Source: Bacillota bacterium
GTDB taxonomy: Bacteria > Bacillota > Clostridia > Christensenellales > Aristaeellaceae
Direction of reading: 5' to 3'
DNA length: 21,453 nt
Assembly: GCA_023402355.1 (NCBI GenBank)
Contig: JAEXCG010000119.1
Span: 1-21,453, forward strand
Positions 1 to 4,966 of this stretch are shown one piece after another. The position numbers and the translations under genes were made by a program. The notes under the pieces are model-generated. The model saw only the letters and a program-made list of their open reading frames with translations. It had not been told where the DNA came from and ran no database searches. The number at the start of each line of letters is the position of its first letter. The first letter of the stretch is position 1.

Positions 1-266
1 ACGTCCGTATCGAGCGAGGCCCTGAACCGAACGGCGCGCAGATGCGTCAACTCGGCGAGCGCAAACAAGCGGTCCGGCGGGAGCAGCTCGTACAGGGAAC
101 GAATGTCCATCCCCTCGGCGACGCCGCGCTCCAGCCCGCAGAGCGTGCGGTAGCAGTCTTCCAGCTCCTCCTCGGCGTCGCCGTCTTCCAGCATCGCCAG
201 AATGCGCCTGAAAGCGGCCCCGAGCTGCGCGATCATGCGCAGAATCGTATCCTGCTCGTAAAACAT
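1..266 (-). CDS. DUF6483-like hypothetical protein (3' end beyond window)
   Basis: The reverse strand gives an open frame of 88 codons from an ATG at 266-264 that runs off the left edge, so the C-terminus is missing. The start MFYEQDTILRMIAQL and the following helical, acidic stretch resemble the DUF6483 family of small Clostridia proteins (EQDxxxRxI near the N-terminus), whose function is unknown as far as I know. No signal peptide or membrane segment is visible. A GAGGGAGA ribosome binding site lies just upstream of the start, and a promoter sits at 339-311. The gene is divergent from the ATPase/DUF4435 pair, and the two -35 boxes are only about 5 bases apart. The family call rests on remembered sequence pattern only; that the frame is coding is much surer. 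Confidence 0.72.
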   Translation of the reverse strand, partial: MFYEQDTILRMIAQLGAAFRRILAMLEDGDAEEELEDCYRTLCGLERGVAEGMDIRSLYELLPPDRLFALAELTHLRAVRFRASLDTD

Positions 267-310
267 GGCTGTTCTCCCTCTTGCTTCGCCTTTTTGCCTA
301 AGCTTTACTT

Positions 311-339
311 ATTATAGCGTCTCGGGGACGGACGCGCAA
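311..339 (-). promoter_or_regulatory. Promoter of the DUF6483-like gene
   Basis: Reading the minus strand, TTGCGC (339-334) is followed after 17 bases by TATAAT (316-311), a near-ideal housekeeping sigma-A promoter. It points at the gene starting at 266. Confidence 0.75.
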
Positions 340-344
340 GAGAA

Positions 345-373
345 TTGCAAGGCGCGGCGAAAAAGGGTATACT
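345..373 (+). promoter_or_regulatory. Promoter of the ATPase/DUF4435 pair
   Basis: TTGCAA (345-350) and TATACT (368-373) are separated by exactly 17 bases. Transcription would begin near 380 and give a leader of about 24 bases ending in GGAGGAG (392-398) before the ATG at 404. It is back to back with the opposite promoter at 311-339, so a single regulator or RNA polymerase competition could affect both. Confidence 0.75.
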
Positions 374-403
374 ATAGGAGGATTTAGGAACGGAGGAGTC
401 GCT

Positions 404-1258
404 ATGAAGCTATGCGCCTGCTGCTTTGAAGGCGTGCCGCCGCTGACGCGGGAGGGCAAACCCTACACGCTTCTCATGATGGACGAATGGAAGGAGCCCT
501 CCGAGCGCGTGCTGCTCACCGGCATCAGCGGCACGGGCAAGAGCACCGTGCTCGCCTGCATTCAGGATACGTTCGACGCGATCGTGCTGGGCAGGCGCGC
601 GTCCCTCCGCGGGGACGTGGCGCTGCTCGTTCGCGGGCTGATTCCGCAAAAGGACGCGCTGCTCGTTCGCGGGCGCAGCGCGGCGTTCCTCAAGCGCATG
701 CGCGCCCAGTTCCCGCAGGCCGCGGCGATCGGCGAGGCGGGCGGAAAGCGGGTCGGGGATGCGTCCCTGTGGGGAAGCGCCCCGCCCAACACGCTGCTGT
801 GCGACGTGTACGGCGCGCATTCGATGACGATTCGGGAGACGAAGGCGGAGCTGCAGGCGCTCTATCGGGAGGACGGGGAGCGGTGCCGGGAGCTCCTCTC
901 GTCGCTCGCGCTCTTCCTGGTGGGCAAGCGCGTACAGATGGAGGCGGGCGCGCCCTACGTGTCGCTGGAGGACGGGGGACGCCACTCGCTCGGCGGCCTG
1001 TCCGCGGGCGAACTGCGCGCGCTGACGCTGCTCATCCGCATCGCGCGCGGCCTGCGACCTGGCGGAATCCTGCTGCTCGACGAGCCGGAAATGCACCTGC
1101 ACCCGGCGCAGCTCCTGGGCTTTCTGGAGATATTGGAACGCCTTGTGCTCGACGGCGGGGGGCAGGTCATCTTGAGCTCGCATGCGCCGCAGGTATGGAA
1201 CCGGTATCGCAGCCTGGGGCTGTGCGTGGAGTTGGGAGGCGGCCATGAGCGGATTTGA
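404..1258 (+). CDS. ABC/OLD-type AAA ATPase, AriA-like partner of the DUF4435 protein
   Basis: This is a 284-residue cytoplasmic ATPase. Walker A is GISGTGKST (residues 40-48), an ABC-signature-like segment LGGLSAGEL lies at 196-204, Walker B is ILLLDEPEMHLHP (222-234), and a switch-type SSHAP lies at 258-262. The Walker B form DEPEMHLHP is typical of AAA_15/AAA_21 ATPases related to OLD and RecF. The start at 404 has GGAGGAG five bases upstream. The gene overlaps the downstream DUF4435 gene by 14 bases, so the two are probably translationally coupled and work as a complex. In PARIS, the AAA15 ATPase AriA holds the DUF4435 nuclease AriB until a phage protein is sensed; by analogy this could be the sensor/scaffold. 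It is clearly shorter than AriA as I recall it (over 400 residues), so a different defence subtype or a non-defence ATPase is possible. A 19-base direct repeat (620-638, 656-674) duplicates ALLVRG at residues 73-78 and 85-90. Confidence 0.82.
   Translation: MKLCACCFEGVPPLTREGKPYTLLMMDEWKEPSERVLLTGISGTGKSTVLACIQDTFDAIVLGRRASLRGDVALLVRGLIPQKDALLVRGRSAAFLKRMRAQFPQAAAIGEAGGKRVGDASLWGSAPPNTLLCDVYGAHSMTIRETKAELQALYREDGERCRELLSSLALFLVGKRVQMEAGAPYVSLEDGGRHSLGGLSAGELRALTLLIRIARGLRPGGILLLDEPEMHLHPAQLLGFLEILERLVLDGGGQVILSSHAPQVWNRYRSLGLCVELGGGHERI
620..674 (+). repeat. 19-base in-frame direct repeat inside the ATPase gene
   Basis: GCGCTGCTCGTTCGCGGGC occurs at 620-638 and again, identically, at 656-674. 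The 36-base offset keeps frame, so the protein carries ALLVRG twice (residues 73-78 and 85-90). It could be a recent local duplication or a slippage-prone site. Confidence 0.8.
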
Positions 1259-2063
1259 CGATGCCTATCGGACGATACGGGAGGAGGCCGCCGCCGCGAG
1301 AAACAAGCGCGTCCTGCTGGTTGAGGGCAAGGGGGACGTCGATTTCCTGACCTTCATGCTCGACAAACAGCCTCTGCGTTCGCGGGGATTTTACTCGCGC
1401 TTCGTGGTCGGCGCGGCGGGGGGCAAGGACAACGTGCTGCGCATGCTGGAAAAGGAGCCGAAGTGGCTCGGCATCGTGGACCGCGACGCGTGGAACGAGA
1501 AGACGCGCGCTGCGCAGGCGGAAAAATTAAGAAATTTGTATTTTCTGCCGCGTTATTGCATCGAAAACTACCTCGTAGACGTCAATATATTGGAAGAAAT
1601 CTTTTCATCCGAGCGTTTCTGCGCTTACGCCGGGCTGAGCTCCGCGCTGCGGGCCATTCGGGCGCAGATTCCCGGCGCGGTGCGCCACGCGAGCCTCTGG
1701 CGGGCGGTGCAGCCCCTTTACGACGAGCTGATGCGCCTGGGGTTTAACGGCGCGCTGCTGCGCTTTGACGTGCCCAGCGACAGCGAGATATACGATACGC
1801 TGAGGTCGTGGGACCGGCTGCTCGACGCGGAGCGTATCTACGAGGACTACCGCGCCTTTGAGGAACAGGGCGGCGCGCTTGGCGAGGGGGAAGCGCTCCG
1901 CGTGTGGGTGCACGGCAAGGTCTTTTGGCGAAAATCGGTCGCGCCCGCCTTGCAGGAGGCGCTGGACGGCATGGGGGAGGAGCATTTGCAGCGGCTGATT
2001 TACCGCGCGATGCCGCTGCCCGAAGACGTCGAGGCGCTTCTTACGGGCCTGATTCGTCCGTGA
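1245..2063 (+). CDS. DUF4435 TOPRIM-like protein, AriB-like putative nuclease
   Basis: The protein has 272 residues. TOPRIM-type elements are in order: LVEGKGDVDFL (E27, D31), VVGAAGGKDNV (about residues 54-64), and GIVDRD with D79 and D81, followed by LPRYCIENYLVD. This is the pattern of DUF4435, the family of AriB, the PARIS effector, where the early Glu of the EGxxD motif is catalytic. I infer a metal-dependent nuclease held by the upstream ATPase. The ATG at 1245 is preferred to an earlier ATG at 1182 because GGGAGG (1234-1239) lies five bases before it and homology begins there; this leaves a 14-base overlap with the ATPase. A patch at roughly 1520-1610 (LRNLYFLPRYCIENYL region) is much richer in A/T and uses TTA, AGA and TTT codons, unlike the G+C-rich surroundings. 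No terminator is obvious after the stop. Other DUF4435 proteins have unknown roles, so the defence function is inference. Confidence 0.85.
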   Translation: MSGFDDAYRTIREEAAAARNKRVLLVEGKGDVDFLTFMLDKQPLRSRGFYSRFVVGAAGGKDNVLRMLEKEPKWLGIVDRDAWNEKTRAAQAEKLRNLYFLPRYCIENYLVDVNILEEIFSSERFCAYAGLSSALRAIRAQIPGAVRHASLWRAVQPLYDELMRLGFNGALLRFDVPSDSEIYDTLRSWDRLLDAERIYEDYRAFEEQGGALGEGEALRVWVHGKVFWRKSVAPALQEALDGMGEEHLQRLIYRAMPLPEDVEALLTGLIRP

Positions 2064-2102
2064 AAATCGCCTGAAATCGCGCAAATGCACATGGTTCGGG
2101 GG

Positions 2103-2130
2103 TTTACATACGCGGGATATGTGTTATACT
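2103..2130 (+). promoter_or_regulatory. Promoter of the three-helix membrane protein
   Basis: TTTACA (2103-2108) and TATACT (2125-2130) are separated by 16 bases. Start would fall near 2137, leaving an unusually long leader of about 120 bases before the gene. Confidence 0.65.
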
Positions 2131-2136
2131 AAGTAT

Positions 2137-2258
2137 TAGTCTTTTGGCGAAGAAAGCGTGAAGCGCACGGAAGGCGTCTCCCCACGGGCGGGAAACGCTA
2201 TGCTGCGACGTTTCTCGCGTGCTTTGGCGCTTTGCGCGCCGCTGATAGAAAGGAACCG
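2137..2258 (+). other. Long untranslated leader with a hairpin near the ribosome binding site
   Basis: About 120 bases lie between the inferred transcription start and the start codon. GGCGC (2226-2230) can pair with GCGCC (2236-2240) just before the ribosome binding site AGAAAGGA (2247-2254). GCACG near 2167 could also pair with CGTGC near 2218. I do not recognise a known riboswitch consensus. Confidence 0.35.
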
Positions 2259-3395
2259 GTGAAACGGATGCGCAACAGACCCAGTTATCATTATACGCCC
2301 GCACGCAGTGAGGTGATTAACCGCAAGCCTGCGCCCAGACGTCCACGTGCGAACTGGAACCAGATTTTGCTGCTGCTGTTCTTCATCGCCCTGCCGTTTT
2401 GCGGACTGCTCGCGCTGTTCTTCACGCCGATGAAGTGGGTGTTCATCGTGCTGAGCGTCGCGGCGCTGGCGCTGATGTGGTATCAGCACGGATTCAACAC
2501 CCGAGGGCGGTTGACCATGTCGCTGCTCTTCAGCGTGCTCACGGTGGTCATGCTCGTTTCCGCGCTCACCCCCCAGGGGGAGGTCCGCGCGAGCGCGCCC
2601 GTGAACACGATTCCCCCGATCAGCAGCTACTCCACCCAGTCGCTGACGGCGACGAACGTGCCGACGATCGCAAACGTCGGCAGCGATGGCGCCATGGGCG
2701 GCGTTCCCGCGGCGGATACAACCCCCGATCCGTCCATGCAGTCGGGCGACCCCGCGGCCGCCGGCCAGCCGGGCGTTTCCACCGGCGTCAGGAGCCAGGC
2801 GGAGCAGGCGCTCGACAAGTTCATGCAAAGCTGGCAGGTCGCCATCATGGCGGACATGGTGCCCATGACGTCTACGAACTGGCGCGCCCAGCAGACGGCG
2901 CCGGAGCAGCAGCTCTTCTGGAAGTTCCAGAACAAGAAGCTGCAGTCTTGGGAGTTCGTGGGCACGCCGACGGGCAGCGACGCCGACTCCTCGCGCACGG
3001 TGACGGTCGTATACGACGCGGTCGTGAGCGGCAAGACGCAGACATTCCAGGCGGAGGCCCTGATGCTTCAGGAAAACGGCGAATGGTACGTCGACCCCAA
3101 CTCGCTCGACGGCGTCAAGATCGAGCGCACCACCCCGGAGCCGGCGCTGGATTATTCGCCCCTGCCCGCGACGGCAACCCCGGCGCCGACGGACAAGCCG
3201 ACGAAGAAGACCCTCCTTTACTACAACTCCAAGGGCGGCAAGCGCTACCACATCGACCCGGAATGCAAGAGCGTCGACCCGCAGTACCTGCCCATGACGA
3301 AGTTCAAGTTCGGCGACATCACCAAGTCGCCGTACAACAAGCTGGAACCGTGCCAGAAGTGCGACGCGCCGGACAAGTCGGCGCTGGATCAGTGA
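2259..3395 (+). CDS. Membrane protein with three N-terminal helices and a C-terminal Cys/His motif
   Basis: The product has 378 residues from the GTG at 2259, which is 4 bases from AGAAAGGA; the ATG at 2268 is the alternative start. A basic, proline-containing cytoplasmic head (residues 1-33) is followed by helices at about 35-55, 58-76 and 85-103. A probably extracellular Ser/Thr/Pro-rich region comes next, then a domain around 165-305 of the NTF2-like or lipoprotein sort (QAEQALDKFMQSWQ, later NGEWYVDPNSL) and a Thr/Pro linker (about 295-318). The C-terminal segment YHIDPECKSV...LEPCQKCD places H331, C336, C365 and C368 as a plausible metal or disulfide site. A similar YHxxxCxxV...PCxxC pattern ends some nucleases and Ada-type zinc modules. 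I cannot name a function. It has its own promoter and terminator and stands alone. Confidence 0.85.
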   Translation: MKRMRNRPSYHYTPARSEVINRKPAPRRPRANWNQILLLLFFIALPFCGLLALFFTPMKWVFIVLSVAALALMWYQHGFNTRGRLTMSLLFSVLTVVMLVSALTPQGEVRASAPVNTIPPISSYSTQSLTATNVPTIANVGSDGAMGGVPAADTTPDPSMQSGDPAAAGQPGVSTGVRSQAEQALDKFMQSWQVAIMADMVPMTSTNWRAQQTAPEQQLFWKFQNKKLQSWEFVGTPTGSDADSSRTVTVVYDAVVSGKTQTFQAEALMLQENGEWYVDPNSLDGVKIERTTPEPALDYSPLPATATPAPTDKPTKKTLLYYNSKGGKRYHIDPECKSVDPQYLPMTKFKFGDITKSPYNKLEPCQKCDAPDKSALDQ

Positions 3396-3400
3396 GACGC

Positions 3401-3430
3401 TGCGGCCCCTTCGTCGGGGGCCGCATTTTT
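3401..3430 (+). terminator. Rho-independent terminator of the membrane protein gene
   Basis: TGCGGCCCC (3401-3409) pairs with GGGGCCGCA (3417-3425) around a 7-base loop and is followed by TTTTT (3426-3430). It begins six bases after the stop codon. Confidence 0.9.
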
Positions 3431-3495
3431 GCCGCGAAAAGAGCGCCGGACCGCATTTTCTGTCGATTTTTCCGCCTGAAAAAGCGCGTAAATGC

Positions 3496-3525
3496 TTGAC
3501 AGAAAGGGCAAAGATCGGTTAAAAT
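3496..3525 (+). promoter_or_regulatory. Strong promoter of rplM-rpsI
   Basis: A perfect TTGACA (3496-3501) is followed after 18 bases by TAAAAT (3520-3525). This is the strongest -35 box seen in the window, in keeping with a ribosomal protein operon. Confidence 0.8.
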
Positions 3526-3531
3526 ATTGGT

Positions 3532-3637
3532 TGCGTCGATAGATTCCCATTAGCCCCGGGACTGTTGACAGCGTCCAGCCAAGCGTCTGACCAGCGCGCG
3601 GTTTATGTTCCTGTACATTACCGAGGAGGGAATTCAC
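3532..3637 (+). promoter_or_regulatory. Structured rplM leader, possible L13-type autoregulatory element
   Basis: About 105 bases of leader precede the L13 start. CGGT (3599-3602) and ATGT (3605-3608) pair with ACAT (3615-3618) and ACCG (3620-3623), forming a hairpin that abuts the Shine-Dalgarno GAGGAGGG (3623-3630). Firmicutes are known to carry an L13 leader RNA in front of rplM-rpsI. I see compatible position and structure but could not compare with the covariance model. Confidence 0.45.
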
Positions 3638-4069
3638 GTGAAAACGTTTATGGCGAAAGCCGAAACCATCGAACGCAAGTGGTATGTCGTCGATGCGCAG
3701 GGCATGGTGCTCGGCCGTCTGGCCAGCCAGGTCGCGAGCATTCTGCGCGGCAAGAACAAGCCCACCTACACCCCCCATGTGGACACCGGCGATCACGTCA
3801 TCATCCTGAACGCCGATAAGGTCGTGCTGACCGGCAAAAAGCTGGATCAGAAGATTTACTACCATCACTCCGGCTATCCGGGTGGACTGAAGGAAACCGC
3901 TTACCGTAAGCTGATGGCTGAGAAGCCCGAGTTCGCCGTGAAGCACGCCATCGTCGGCATGCTGCCCAAGGGCCCGCTCGGCCGCCAGATGGCCAAGAAG
4001 CTGCGCGTGTACGCCGGTACCGAGCATGAGCACGAGGCGCAGAAGCCCGAAGTGCTCGTGCTGAAGTGA
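3638..4069 (+). CDS. rplM: 50S ribosomal protein L13 (uL13)
   Basis: The product is a 143-residue L13 with the full family pattern: TIERKWYVVDAQGMVLGRLAS, ILRGKNKPTYTPHVDTGDHV, LTGKKLDQKIYYHHSGYPGG, MLPKGPLGRQM and the C-terminal HEAQKPEV. L13 binds 23S rRNA early in large-subunit assembly. I chose the GTG at 3638 because GAGGAGGG (3623-3630) lies seven bases before it and the N-terminus MKTFMAKAETIERKW then matches other Firmicutes. An upstream ATG at 3605 sits inside the leader hairpin and has no such support. It is cotranscribed with rpsI, whose start is 19 bases beyond the L13 stop. Confidence 0.98.
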   Translation: MKTFMAKAETIERKWYVVDAQGMVLGRLASQVASILRGKNKPTYTPHVDTGDHVIILNADKVVLTGKKLDQKIYYHHSGYPGGLKETAYRKLMAEKPEFAVKHAIVGMLPKGPLGRQMAKKLRVYAGTEHEHEAQKPEVLVLK

Positions 4070-4088
4070 TTCGGAAGGAGGAGTAACA

Positions 4089-4481
4089 ATGTCTCAGGCT
4101 CAGTATCAAGCAGTGGGTCGCCGCAAGAAGGCGATCGCCCGCGTTCGCCTCGTTCCGGGCGACGGCAAGGTGGTTGTCAACCGCCGCGATATCGATAATT
4201 ACTTCGGCCTTGAAACGCTGAAGATGACCGTTCGTCAGCCCCTGGTGCTGACGGAAACCGTCGGCAGCTTCGACGTGCTGGTGAACGTGTACGGCGGCGG
4301 CCTTTCCGGCCAGGCCGGCGCGATCCGTCACGGCATCGCCCGTGCGCTGGTGAAGGCCGATCCCGAGCTGCGCCCGGCGATCAAGAAGGCCGGTTTCCTC
4401 ACGCGCGATCCGCGCATGAAGGAGCGCAAGAAGTACGGCCTCAAGGCTGCGCGTCGTGCGCCGCAGTTCTCGAAGCGCTAA
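4089..4481 (+). CDS. rpsI: 30S ribosomal protein S9 (uS9)
   Basis: The product is a 130-residue S9, of normal length. GRRKKAIARVRLVPG opens the protein, VNVYGGGLSGQAGAIRHGIARAL is the central family block, and DPRMKERKKYGLKAARRAPQFSKR forms the basic C-terminal tail whose SKR end reaches the P-site tRNA in the ribosome. GGAAGGAGG (4072-4080) precedes the ATG at 4089. It is the second gene of the rplM-rpsI unit and is followed directly by a terminator. Confidence 0.98.
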   Translation: MSQAQYQAVGRRKKAIARVRLVPGDGKVVVNRRDIDNYFGLETLKMTVRQPLVLTETVGSFDVLVNVYGGGLSGQAGAIRHGIARALVKADPELRPAIKKAGFLTRDPRMKERKKYGLKAARRAPQFSKR

Positions 4482-4495
4482 TTCCCGCCCTTTCA

Positions 4496-4522
4496 AGCCT
4501 CTCCGCACAGGGGAGGCTTTTT
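4496..4522 (+). terminator. Rho-independent terminator of rplM-rpsI
   Basis: AGCCTCTCC (4496-4504) pairs with GGGGAGGCT (4510-4518), with one G-T pair, and is followed by a T run ending at 4522. Confidence 0.9.
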
Positions 4523-4543
4523 CTGAAAGGGGCCTAGATTCGC

Positions 4544-4572
4544 TTGCGCATTCGTGCGCGGCATGGTATGAT
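4544..4572 (+). promoter_or_regulatory. Promoter of secG
   Basis: TTGCGC (4544-4549), 17 bases, then TATGAT (4567-4572) with a TG one base before it (4564-4565), an extended -10 promoter. Confidence 0.72.
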
Positions 4573-4604
4573 AAACTTGTTCCAATTCAAGGAGGCGTAT
4601 TGAC

Positions 4605-4841
4605 ATGGGCGTTTTATCGATTATCGCCACCGTTGTGCTCGTTTTGGCGGCCCTGGTTCTGATCGCGACGGTTCTGCTTCAGCCCGGCGAAAGCAACGGC
4701 CTGGGCGCGATTGCCGGCGGCGCGGAAACCTTCTTCGGCAAGAGCAAGGCCAAGACCATGGAGGGTAAGCTCGCGCTGGCGACCAAGATCGCGGCGGGCG
4801 TATTCATCGTGATGGCGCTGCTGATTGCAGCGATCGGCTGA
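4605..4841 (+). CDS. secG: Protein-export membrane protein SecG
   Basis: The product has 78 residues with two membrane helices (about 2-24 and 55-76). Between them is the conserved SecG loop LLQPGESNGLGAIAGGAETFFGKSKAK. SecG is the small accessory subunit of the SecYEG translocon in the inner membrane and aids preprotein passage. AAGGAGG lies about eight bases before the ATG at 4605. The secG-rnr order is common in Firmicutes. Here a terminator separates the two, so rnr may depend on read-through or an undetected promoter. Confidence 0.96.
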   Translation: MGVLSIIATVVLVLAALVLIATVLLQPGESNGLGAIAGGAETFFGKSKAKTMEGKLALATKIAAGVFIVMALLIAAIG

Positions 4842-4854
4842 AAATTTGCCATGC

Positions 4855-4890
4855 AGAGCTAAAGCGAAAGGATCGCTTTAGCTCTTTTTT
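4855..4890 (+). terminator. Strong terminator after secG
   Basis: AGAGCTAAAGCG (4855-4866) is perfectly complementary to CGCTTTAGCTCT (4874-4885), with a 7-base loop and TTTTTT through 4890. Confidence 0.93.
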
Positions 4891-4966
4891 CGTCTATAAC
4901 CCGGCGCTGCGGGGGCAGGATAAGGACAGCGACGATGTTTGAAGACAGGAAAGGAGGCGTCCGACG

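Noticed and set aside
2136..3251. 371-codon open frame on the minus strand
   Set aside because: It lies opposite the membrane protein gene, has an Arg/His/Leu-rich composition typical of antisense frames in G+C-rich DNA, and has no ribosome site or family match.
4456..4662. 68-codon frame between rpsI and secG
   Set aside because: It runs over the rpsI terminator and the secG promoter and has no translation signals.
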